A stretch of 64,000 nucleotides of DNA from Marispirochaeta sp. GTDB taxonomy: Bacteria; Spirochaetota; Spirochaetia; JC444; Marispirochaetaceae. The translations under genes and the position numbers were made by a program. The DNA lies in assembly GCF_963668165.1 (NCBI RefSeq), contig NZ_OY764209.1, forward strand, positions 558,001 through 622,000, given 5' to 3'. The notes below the pieces were generated by a model that ran no database searches, was not told where the DNA came from, and saw only the letters and a list, made by a program, of their open reading frames with translations. This document shows positions 35,455 to 43,686 of this stretch, piece after piece (positions within the stretch are counted from its first letter, which is position 1; each line of letters begins with the position of its first letter).

Positions 35455-38400
35455 ATGATCCTCTCTGATTTATCGATCAAACGGCCGGTCATGACAACCA
35501 TGTTTCTGGCTGCACTACTCCTCTTCGGTGTCATAAGCTTCCTGGGACTAGCCCTTAACCTGATGCCGGAAATGGACATTCCCTACGTAACAGTCCAGAC
35601 AATCTACACAGGGGCGAGTCCCGAGCAGATTGAAGCACAGATAACCCGGAAGATAGAGGACGAGGTTGGAACGATCAGCCGAATCAAGAATATCACCTCT
35701 TACAGTCTGGATTCGGCATCCATTATGATAATCGAGTTCGAACTTGGAAAAGATCCCGACACGGCAACCCGGGAGGTAAAAGACAAGGTTGATTCGATCA
35801 TCAACGATCTGCCTGACGAGGCAGATAAACCGGTTGTTGAAAAGGTCGACATAACCGCCTTTCCCATTGTTGAGCTGATCATGGGCGGAAACATCGAAGC
35901 CACGGAACTCAACCGTCTGGCCGACGATGTTATCAAGGAACGGCTCTCCCGTATACAGGGAGTCGGGTCCGTGTCGTTAAGCGGCGGTCAGGAGAGGGAA
36001 ATCCGCATAGAGTTTGACAACCGGGTTGTGTACGAAAAGAACATATCCCTGACACAGGTGGGACAAATCCTGGCAGCCGCTAATTATAATCTGCCCGGAG
36101 GCAACTTTCAGACCGAAGGCCGGGACTTTTCCGTCCGCATGGAGGGTGAGTTCGAAACTGTACAAGAACTCTCCAACCTGGACATTCCCACCTCCGCCGG
36201 AAACGCCAAGCTCCGCAACCTGGCACAGGTCCGCGACACCGGGGCCTCGGTCCGGGAACGCACAGTCTTTTTCGATAACCGTTTAAAAGAGCGTGATGAG
36301 AATACCGTTCTTCTCAGTATAATCAAGAGTCCCGACGGTAATGCAGTTGAAGTCGCTGAGGGCGTTCGGGAGGCGATTCCCGGCCTGCTTAACCAGCTTC
36401 CTTCCGGGGTCAGCCTGGAGGTAATCCAGGACGAGTCTGATTTTATCCAGGGAACCGTTGACGATACCCTCTCCAACATCCTGATGGGTATAGGCCTTAC
36501 GGCCCTGGTGATCCTCTTTTTCCTGCACGACCTGCGCTCTACCATTATTGTCGCCCTGGCGATGCCCATGTCGATAATACCAACCTTTCTCATTATGAGC
36601 GTTATGGGAATGTCCCTGAACCTGATGTCTCTGATGGGGCTGTCAACCGCCGTCGGTGTGCTGGTAATGAACTCGGTGGTTGTTCTTGAGAACATCTTCC
36701 GCCATAAAGAACAGGGGCATGATAAAAAGACCGCCGCCGCCCGGGGCACCTCGGAAGTCGTGGTGGCGGTTGTGGCTTCCACCATGACCAACGTCGCGGT
36801 TTTCCTTCCCATGGCGAACATGAGCGGTATGGCTGGGCTCTTTCTCAAGGAGTTTGCCATAACCGTTGTTATTGCCACACTCTTTTCCATGCTGATCTCC
36901 TTTACCCTGACACCGATGCTGGCCTCGATTCTGCTCCCCGAACACGACACAAAAAAACACCCTGTTGGACAGCGTCTTGAAGCCTGGTTCAGCGGATTGG
37001 AATCGGGCTACAAACGGCTTCTGTCAATCATCCTGAAGAGCAAGACCCGCTCAACCCTTCTGATAGGCGGGACCCTCGTCGCCTTTGTCGCCACCATGCT
37101 TCTTTTTACACGGGTTCCCTTTGAGTTTGCGCCCTTCATGGACCAGGGCCAGATCGAAATCAAGGTTGAACTGCCCGAAGGCAGCGACCTGGAACGCACT
37201 GCCGGATCCCTGGCGACCATAGAATCGCGGATATCTCAATTCTCCGAGGTCGAAACAGCAACCACTACCATCGGATCGCTCTCCCAGCTTGACATTGGAA
37301 CAAACCTGGCAATTATGAGTATCGCTCTTATTGACAAGGAAGACCGGGATGCATCAACAGTGGAGCTCGCCGCACAATTCAGCAGCAGCATGGCGGATAT
37401 TCCCAACGTGAAAATACGGGTAAGCCCGGTTAACGGAATGAGCGAAGGAGAGTCGCCGGTCAGGTTCTACCTGCAGGGGGAAGACCTCGGCCTGATCGAA
37501 ATCTACCGCCAGGAGCTTGTATCCCGGCTTAAGCAGATCCCCGGTCTCATTAATCTATCCACCTCCACCAAACCCGGTACTCCGGAAATCGTCCTGCGGC
37601 CGGACCGCATGAAACTGAACGAAGCGGGGATCTCTGTGCAGCAGCTGGCAATGACCATGCGGGCTTCAGTAGAAGGGATGGTTATGACGACCTTCAAGGA
37701 AGGGGGCAAAGAGTACGACATACGGGTCACCTTAAACGATGAGGATGTATCCGGTATCGAGGAGATAGAAAACATCCTGCTTCCCACACCGGAAGGGACC
37801 TATCCGATCTCCCATTTTGCCGAAGTAGTCGTCGGCAAGGGTATTAACAAGATCCTGCGGGTCGATAAAACTACTTCTGTTGAGTTTTCCGGAGACCTGG
37901 CCCCCGGATACGTGCTGGGAGAGATAACCGGTGCCATTGACCGGACAATCGCTGAAATGGACATGGGAAATGATGTAAGTATGCGCTGGGCGGGAGACGC
38001 CGAAATGCTGCAGGAGACAATAATGGACATGCTCTTTGTCTTTATCCTGGCGATTGTGCTTACCTATATGCTGCTGGCAGCGATCCTTGAGAAGTTCAGG
38101 CAACCGGTGCTGATTCTTTCGACAATTCCCCTCTCTCTGATGGGAGTAGTAGTGGCCTTTCTGCTTACCGGAAAGACCATGAACATGGTCTCCATGCTGG
38201 CCATCGTCATGCTGGTGGGTATGGTAGTAAACAACGCAATCCTGATCCTTGACTACGCGAATCAGCTCAGAGCCAAGGGAATGAACGTTCATGATGCCAT
38301 ACTTGAGGCCGCCCCGACCAAGCTGAAACCGATCATCATGGCTAACCTGGCTACCATGCTGGGGATGCTGCCAATGGCCCTGGGGATAGGTGCCTCGGGT

Positions 38401-38535
38401 GCCGAGATGCGTCAACCCATGGGTATCGTCAGTATCGGCGGACTCTTCGCGGCGACCTTCCTTTCCCTTTTTGTCATCCCGGCGCTGGAAAATACCATTG
38501 AGTCCCGTAAGGTGCGGCGCGCTAAAAGCGAATAA
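35455..38535 (+). CDS. RND-family efflux permease
   Basis: 1026 aa, AcrB-like, 12 membrane helices in two repeats with two large periplasmic loops. Family landmarks: SIKRPVMTTMFLAALLLFGV at the N-terminus and SPEQIEAQITRKIEDEV, and GMVVNNAILILDYAN in TM10. Odd: TM4 reads VGVLVMNSVVVLENI, so the Asp-Asp pair of AcrB (D407/D408) is Met405-Asn406 here, and TM10 has Asn where AcrB has Lys940. Relatives in anaerobes often keep one Asp (DN). The proton route may thus differ, or another ion may be used. Ribosome site AAGGAG upstream; the TolC gene follows by 12 bases. Confidence 0.93.
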   Translation: MILSDLSIKRPVMTTMFLAALLLFGVISFLGLALNLMPEMDIPYVTVQTIYTGASPEQIEAQITRKIEDEVGTISRIKNITSYSLDSASIMIIEFELGKDPDTATREVKDKVDSIINDLPDEADKPVVEKVDITAFPIVELIMGGNIEATELNRLADDVIKERLSRIQGVGSVSLSGGQEREIRIEFDNRVVYEKNISLTQVGQILAAANYNLPGGNFQTEGRDFSVRMEGEFETVQELSNLDIPTSAGNAKLRNLAQVRDTGASVRERTVFFDNRLKERDENTVLLSIIKSPDGNAVEVAEGVREAIPGLLNQLPSGVSLEVIQDESDFIQGTVDDTLSNILMGIGLTALVILFFLHDLRSTIIVALAMPMSIIPTFLIMSVMGMSLNLMSLMGLSTAVGVLVMNSVVVLENIFRHKEQGHDKKTAAARGTSEVVVAVVASTMTNVAVFLPMANMSGMAGLFLKEFAITVVIATLFSMLISFTLTPMLASILLPEHDTKKHPVGQRLEAWFSGLESGYKRLLSIILKSKTRSTLLIGGTLVAFVATMLLFTRVPFEFAPFMDQGQIEIKVELPEGSDLERTAGSLATIESRISQFSEVETATTTIGSLSQLDIGTNLAIMSIALIDKEDRDASTVELAAQFSSSMADIPNVKIRVSPVNGMSEGESPVRFYLQGEDLGLIEIYRQELVSRLKQIPGLINLSTSTKPGTPEIVLRPDRMKLNEAGISVQQLAMTMRASVEGMVMTTFKEGGKEYDIRVTLNDEDVSGIEEIENILLPTPEGTYPISHFAEVVVGKGINKILRVDKTTSVEFSGDLAPGYVLGEITGAIDRTIAEMDMGNDVSMRWAGDAEMLQETIMDMLFVFILAIVLTYMLLAAILEKFRQPVLILSTIPLSLMGVVVAFLLTGKTMNMVSMLAIVMLVGMVVNNAILILDYANQLRAKGMNVHDAILEAAPTKLKPIIMANLATMLGMLPMALGIGASGAEMRQPMGIVSIGGLFAATFLSLFVIPALENTIESRKVRRAKSE

Positions 38536-38547
38536 AGGAGAAAAAAG

Positions 38548-39849
38548 ATGAAACGTATTATACTGGTCCTTACCGCCATCAGCTGCGTCTCCCTGGCCCT
38601 GCCGGCCCAGGAGCAGGCCATCGATTTAGCCGGTTTTCTCTCCCTGGTGGAAGAGAACAGCCTGGACCTTACCGCAGCCGAAACCGATCGGCTGCTTGCC
38701 GGAGCTCAGGAACGCCTTGCCAAATCCGCTATTTATCCCATGATCGGCGGCCAGGCCGGCTACACCCGCAACTTTATTGAGATTACCCAGGACATGGGGC
38801 CCATCCTGGGAGAGATTCCCATGAACACGGACAATGAGTTCAGCTTCGGCGTTTCTGTTGAGCAGGCGATCTTCGACATGAAAGCCTTTCGGGGACTTGA
38901 GGCAAGCAGGGAATACCTCACCCTGACGGGATCGGCCTACGAAGCGACCCGACAGGCAATTCTGACTGCGGCAAAAAAGCTCTTTTACCAGACCCTTCTG
39001 CTGCAGAAGGTCCTGGAGGTACGGAAGTCATCGCAGGCCATTGCCTACGAGAACTTTCAGGAAACCCGGGCCAAGTTCGACAGCGGGGTAGCATCCAGGA
39101 TGGATATGCTGCGGGCGGAGGTCAACTGGAAGGTAACGATCCCGGAGACCACCCAGGCGGCAAAAAATCTTGACATTGCCCGCACAAATCTGAAGAACAT
39201 GGCAGGCATCGAAGCAGGAAGTGAGATCCACATTTCCGGCTCCCTGATGGAATATCCCGACCTTCCGGATAGTCTCTCGCTGCAGGAAGTCCTGAACTCC
39301 CGTCCCGATTATACCACCCTGCTGAACAAGCGACAGCTGCAGGAGATCAATGTTGCTGCGAAACGGGCGGAGTTTTATCCCAGTCTGTCGGCCAATCTCA
39401 GCTACGGATGGCAGGCCGCAAACAACGAGTTCAACCTTTCCGATCCCACGGAATCATTAAGCGCCGGACTGACGGTAAATGTTCCCATTTTCTACGGCGG
39501 CAGCCGCTTTGCCCAGCTGGACCAGGCCAGGCTCGAACTTGAGCAGACTCAGACCAGTATCGCGAAAAAGCAGGACGATGTCCGCACCCAGATTGAGACC
39601 ATCCGCCTGAGCCTGCAGGAGGCCTCGGACCGGATCGAGTCTGCCAGACAGACACTGAGCACAGCCGAGCAGGCCTATGAGATAACAAGCACCTCACTGG
39701 AGAGCGGCCTCGCGACTCAGCTGGAACTTAAAGACTCCCGTTTGAGCCTCGAAGGGGCCCAGCTTCAATACTACTCGGCAATCTTTGATTACCTGGACGC
39801 CTTCTTCGACTGGCAGTCAGCTGTCGGCGAAGGGGCAGAACTGCTATAG
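38548..39849 (+). CDS. TolC-family outer-membrane efflux channel
   Basis: 433 aa. Signal peptide ending SLALPAQ. Two OEP repeats of long alternating helices with beta segments: the central coiled coils (ANFQETRAKFDSGVASRMDMLRAEV) and the second-repeat copy (AYEITSTSLESGLATQLELKDSRLSLEGAQLQYYSAIFDYLDAFFDWQSAVG) are typical. It completes a tripartite pump with the adaptor and RND genes. Last gene before a strong terminator. Confidence 0.93.
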   Translation: MKRIILVLTAISCVSLALPAQEQAIDLAGFLSLVEENSLDLTAAETDRLLAGAQERLAKSAIYPMIGGQAGYTRNFIEITQDMGPILGEIPMNTDNEFSFGVSVEQAIFDMKAFRGLEASREYLTLTGSAYEATRQAILTAAKKLFYQTLLLQKVLEVRKSSQAIAYENFQETRAKFDSGVASRMDMLRAEVNWKVTIPETTQAAKNLDIARTNLKNMAGIEAGSEIHISGSLMEYPDLPDSLSLQEVLNSRPDYTTLLNKRQLQEINVAAKRAEFYPSLSANLSYGWQAANNEFNLSDPTESLSAGLTVNVPIFYGGSRFAQLDQARLELEQTQTSIAKKQDDVRTQIETIRLSLQEASDRIESARQTLSTAEQAYEITSTSLESGLATQLELKDSRLSLEGAQLQYYSAIFDYLDAFFDWQSAVGEGAELL

Positions 39850-39854
39850 ACAGC

Positions 39855-39898
39855 GGGGGCCGTTTCGGATATTGTATTCCGCAGCGGCCCACTTTTTT
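39855..39898 (+). terminator. Terminator of the RND operon
   Basis: Stem GGGCCG / CGGCCC with an inner CGGA / TTCCG extension, followed by seven T at 39892-39899. It lies 5 bases after the tolC-like stop. Confidence 0.85.
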
Positions 39899-39937
39899 TC
39901 GGCCTGACCTACCATAAATCTAAGGAAACCACTATAT

Positions 39938-41770
39938 ATGCCCCATCGCGACGCGCGGAACGAGAACTTACGAAACATAGCCATAATAGCCCACGTAGAC
40001 CACGGAAAGACCACCCTGGTAGATGCCCTGTTCAAGCAGAGCGGAACCTTTCGGGAAGGGAAAGAGACCGCCGAACGTCTTATGGACTCCATGGAGCTGG
40101 AACGGGAGCGAGGCATAACCATCGCGGCAAAAAACTGTTCGGTTACCTGGAAAGGCATTAAAATTAATATTCTGGACACCCCGGGACACGCCGATTTCGG
40201 CGGTGAGGTCGAACGGGCCCTTTCCATGGTTGACGGCGCCATCCTGCTGGTAGACGCCTCCGAGGGTCCCCTTCCCCAGACCCGTTTTGTTCTCTCCAAA
40301 GCGCTGCAGGCAGGACTCAAGATCATTGTAATTATAAACAAGATTGACCGCTCCGATGCCCGTCCGCTGCAGGTAGCGGACCAGGTTTCGGACCTTTTAA
40401 TAGATCTGGATGCCACAGAGGAACAGCTCGACTATCCTTTGCTGTTTGCCGACGGACGCTCCGGTATAGCAAAAAGAGACCTGGAAGAGGAGTCTTCAGA
40501 TTTATCAGTGCTCTTTGAGGCCATTCTCAACGAGATTCCCGCTCCGGCCTACGAGTCCGCCGCTCCCTTTCAGATGCTGGTTTCCGACCTCTCCTACTCC
40601 GACTTTCTGGGCCGCCTGATTATCGGCAAGGTTGTCAACGGCAGCGCCCGGGCCCGGGAGAGTCTTGTCTGCCTTGGAGAAAAGGACCGCAGGATGCCGG
40701 TGAATGTAAGCAAGCTCCAGGTCTATGCAGGTCCCGCCCTGATTGAAACCCTGGAAGCCCGGACCGGAGATATCGTGGTTCTTGCGGGAATCGACGATGT
40801 CCATATCGGAGATACCATCTGTACCAGGGATAACCCCAAAGCCCTGCCGCGGATTGCAGTAGACGAACCGACGGTTGCCATGCGCTTTGCCGCCAACACC
40901 TCCCCCTTCTCCGGACTGGAGGGAAAATTCGTTCAGTCCAGCAAGCTTAAAGAGCGGCTTGAGAAGGAGACTCTCAAGAACGTCTCTCTGCAGGTGGAAA
41001 ACGCCGCCGACGGGGACGGCTTCATCGTCAAAGGTCGGGGTGAGTTTCAGCTGGCCATCCTGATCGAAACCATGCGCCGGGAGGGCTTCGAGCTCTGCGT
41101 CGGCCGCCCGGAAGTGATCTACCGTGAAGAGAAGGGCAAACGGACCGAACCCATCGAGCATCTGGCGGTGGACTGCGAAGAGCTGTTCTCGGGCATTGTC
41201 ACCGAGAAACTCTCCAAGCGAAAAGGCCGCATGGTAAGCTACGTTAACCACGAAAGCGGCCGGGTGCGGCTGGAGTTCAGCGTCCCTTCCCGGGCCCTTA
41301 TCGGCTATCGGGACGAGTTCCTCACCGACACCAAGGGTACGGGCATCATGAACTCCTACCTTACCGGCTACGAAGAGTACCGGGGAGACTTTCCCCAGCG
41401 CTTTACCGGGTCCCTGGTTTGCGACCGCAGAGGCGAGGCCGTAGCCTACGCCCTCTTTAACCTGGAACCCCGGGGCAGCCTCTTCTGTGTTCCCAACGAC
41501 AAGGTTTACGAGGGGATGATCGTAGGGGAGCACAACCGGGAGAACGACCTGAATGTGAACCCCTGCAAGGAGAAAAAACTTTCCAATATGCGGGCCTCCG
41601 GCAAAGACGACAATGTTATCCTCTCACCCGTCCTGCCCATGACCCTGGAGCGGGCCATTCAGTTTATCCGTGAAGACGAAATGGTAGAGGTAACCCCCAA
41701 GACAATCCGCCTCAGAAAGCGCATCCTCAACGCTTCGGACAGGAAGATCGCGGAAAAACGGGCAGGATAA
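39938..41770 (+). CDS. typA: GTP-binding protein TypA/BipA
   Basis: 610 aa ribosome-associated translational GTPase. G1 AHVDHGKTTLVDAL, switch region RERGITIAAKN, G3 DTPGHADFGGEV and G4 NKIDR are present, followed by the beta-barrel, two EF-G-like domains and the TypA-specific C-terminus (TPKTIRLRKRIL). It assists 50S assembly and growth under stress, including cold. Its upstream neighbour is the RND operon behind a terminator, so it is likely transcribed alone. Confidence 0.97.
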   Translation: MPHRDARNENLRNIAIIAHVDHGKTTLVDALFKQSGTFREGKETAERLMDSMELERERGITIAAKNCSVTWKGIKINILDTPGHADFGGEVERALSMVDGAILLVDASEGPLPQTRFVLSKALQAGLKIIVIINKIDRSDARPLQVADQVSDLLIDLDATEEQLDYPLLFADGRSGIAKRDLEEESSDLSVLFEAILNEIPAPAYESAAPFQMLVSDLSYSDFLGRLIIGKVVNGSARARESLVCLGEKDRRMPVNVSKLQVYAGPALIETLEARTGDIVVLAGIDDVHIGDTICTRDNPKALPRIAVDEPTVAMRFAANTSPFSGLEGKFVQSSKLKERLEKETLKNVSLQVENAADGDGFIVKGRGEFQLAILIETMRREGFELCVGRPEVIYREEKGKRTEPIEHLAVDCEELFSGIVTEKLSKRKGRMVSYVNHESGRVRLEFSVPSRALIGYRDEFLTDTKGTGIMNSYLTGYEEYRGDFPQRFTGSLVCDRRGEAVAYALFNLEPRGSLFCVPNDKVYEGMIVGEHNRENDLNVNPCKEKKLSNMRASGKDDNVILSPVLPMTLERAIQFIREDEMVEVTPKTIRLRKRILNASDRKIAEKRAG

Positions 41771-41792
41771 AGAAGAAGTATGGAGGGTTCCC

Positions 41793-42992
41793 TTATTTCG
41801 TCACAGTCATCATCCTCCGGACAATAGAAGCGACGAACCTGCCCGCAAGGCCTTCAAAACGTTTTTGCACCCTCTTTAGTTCTTTCGGGATATTAATATG
41901 CTGGGGACAATGCTGAGTGCACTTTCCGCAGTTGATGCAGTTACTGGCCAGGGAAGATCTTTCTCCATCCCGGCTGCCAAGCTGCACAAGATACATCCCC
42001 CAGGGCGTCAGCTTGTCCCTGAACATGTGGTGAGCATTATAGAAGGCGAAAGCCCGGGGAATATCCACCCCCGCAGGACAGGGAAGACAGTACTGGCAGC
42101 CGGTACAGCCCACCCGTAACGAGGCCTGAAAAACCTCTCCCGCCTGCTTCAGAATCTCCTTCTCTCGCTGCGTCAGAGATCCTGCATAGGCCACATCCGC
42201 TGTTCTGCAATTTGATTCAATTTGATCTTCGTGATTCATGCCCGAAAGAATTACAGTCACCGCAGGATGATTCCAAATCCAGCGCAGGGCCCAGTCAGCA
42301 TTGCTGCGGGAGGAATCATACTTCTCGTAGAGCCTGCGTATATTGCCCGGTAGTTTCCCCGCCAGAACACCTCCCCGCAAGGGTTCCATAATAATGATAC
42401 CAAAGCCTTTCGAAGCTGCGTATTCAAGCCCCTCACGACCAGCTTGATTATACTCATCAAGAAGATTGTACTGAATCTGACAGAACTTCCAGTCGTACTG
42501 ATCACATATGGTCTTGAACTCGTTCCGTGCTCCATGAAACGAGAACCCGGGATTAGTTATCCTGCCGTCAGTTATCGCCGTATCCAGAAAATCCGCGGCT
42601 CCCATGTCACGCATCTTCTCCCAGGAGCCACCGTCCAGAGCGTGAAGCAGATAATAGTCGATATGATCGGTCTTAAGAAATTCCAACTGCCGGTTCAGAA
42701 TATCGTCCATATCTTTTCGCGTTTTGCAGAGCCAGGGGGGAAGCTTGGTGGCGATCTTTACCTTCTCCCGCAGCCCATGTTTTGCCAGCACATTCCCCAG
42801 AAAAGCTTCGCTTTTACCACCGTGATACGGCCAGGCAGTATCAAAATAGTTAATCCCCTTTTCCACAGTCTGAAGGATCAGTTTTTCGGCTTTTTCCTCG
42901 TCAATAGCTCCGCCCCGCTGCGGAAGGCGCATTAAGCCATAACCCAGGGTAGAGAGATCATCCCCGGTGCTCTCCATTTTTCTATACTGCAT
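41793..42992 (-). CDS. Aldo/keto reductase with C-terminal 4Fe-4S ferredoxin domain
   Basis: 399 aa. An N-terminal AKR barrel (GYGLMRLPQRGG, Tyr of FDTAWPYHGGKSE, KIATKLPPW) is followed from about residue 295 by two cysteine clusters, CTGCQYCLPCPAGVDIP and CINCGKCTQHCPQHINIP, of the ferredoxin kind. Such fusions occur widely in anaerobes; the physiological substrate is unknown. It is preceded by a palindrome like the one in front of the adjacent TetR gene, so it is probably the repressor's main target. Confidence 0.92.
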   Translation of the reverse strand: MQYRKMESTGDDLSTLGYGLMRLPQRGGAIDEEKAEKLILQTVEKGINYFDTAWPYHGGKSEAFLGNVLAKHGLREKVKIATKLPPWLCKTRKDMDDILNRQLEFLKTDHIDYYLLHALDGGSWEKMRDMGAADFLDTAITDGRITNPGFSFHGARNEFKTICDQYDWKFCQIQYNLLDEYNQAGREGLEYAASKGFGIIIMEPLRGGVLAGKLPGNIRRLYEKYDSSRSNADWALRWIWNHPAVTVILSGMNHEDQIESNCRTADVAYAGSLTQREKEILKQAGEVFQASLRVGCTGCQYCLPCPAGVDIPRAFAFYNAHHMFRDKLTPWGMYLVQLGSRDGERSSLASNCINCGKCTQHCPQHINIPKELKRVQKRFEGLAGRFVASIVRRMMTVTK

Positions 42993-43010
42993 TTTTCCTC
43001 CTTTTTTCTT

Positions 43011-43032
43011 AATGACTGACTAGGCAGTCATT
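43011..43032. promoter_or_regulatory. TetR operator in front of the aldo/keto reductase gene
   Basis: Arms AATGACTG and CAGTCATT around ACTAGG, 18 bases upstream of the reductase start codon. The core TGACTG/CAGTCA recurs in the palindrome upstream of the TetR gene. Confidence 0.6.
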
Positions 43033-43045
43033 AGTTGGTTCAAAA

Positions 43046-43609
43046 TTATTTTCTTATACTATCCCAAAGCATCAAAAATGCCTTCTCCATAATCTCCCCT
43101 GATGGCTTACCAGGAGCCCCGCGCAATAAAACCTCTACAGTGGAGCTGATAATTCCCGAAATAATCGTCAGCATCAGATCTATTGATACCGGTTTCAATA
43201 CCTGCGTTTCTATTCCTTTTTCCAGTATGCGGATGAATGGAGCAAACTGCTGCCGCCCTTCCTCCCTGGTCTCAGTCAGAATAAAAGGTGAGTTGCTGTA
43301 CTGCTGGAAGAAATGGAATTGTTCCGGATTCTTAAGAGCCCAGTTCATACTGTTGCGCCAGATAGTCAGAATCTGGGAACGGATATCCTCTTTCGGATCC
43401 ACCTTCTCCTGCATGGCCGTTACAAGAGACTCCTTGCTGGCAAGATAGAGTTGGTTGATCAGATCTTCCTTGGTCGCGAAGTGATTAAAGAGTGTGCCAT
43501 TGGCAACCCCTGCCTCCCTGGCTATAAGGCTGGTAGGGGTATCATGAAAGCCCCGGGTGGTAAAGAGGTGAAAAGCAAAGTGTAGAATTCGTTCCCGCTT
43601 GCCATTCAT
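43046..43609 (-). CDS. TetR-family regulator
   Basis: 187 aa. HTH at about residues 20-55 (TRGFHDTPTSLIAREAGVANGTLFNHFATKEDLINQLY). The C-terminal domain is unclassified. It is 53 bases upstream of the reductase gene on the same strand, with matching palindromes in front of both genes, so a shared feedback circuit is likely. Inducer unknown. Confidence 0.9.
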   Translation of the reverse strand: MNGKRERILHFAFHLFTTRGFHDTPTSLIAREAGVANGTLFNHFATKEDLINQLYLASKESLVTAMQEKVDPKEDIRSQILTIWRNSMNWALKNPEQFHFFQQYSNSPFILTETREEGRQQFAPFIRILEKGIETQVLKPVSIDLMLTIISGIISSTVEVLLRGAPGKPSGEIMEKAFLMLWDSIRK

Positions 43610-43628
43610 ACTCTGAGAATATCACCGC

Positions 43629-43646
43629 ATTGACTGATTAGTCAAT
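43629..43646. promoter_or_regulatory. TetR auto-operator
   Basis: Near-perfect palindrome ATTGACTGATTAGTCAAT, 19 bases upstream of the TetR start codon. It shares TGACT with the second palindrome before the reductase gene. Confidence 0.6.
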
Positions 43647-43686
43647 CGTAAACCGGGAATTAATTAAATACACAAACGATTCTTCC

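Noticed and set aside
40505..41533. 342-aa open frame on the minus strand
   Set aside because: Antisense to typA; no family features.
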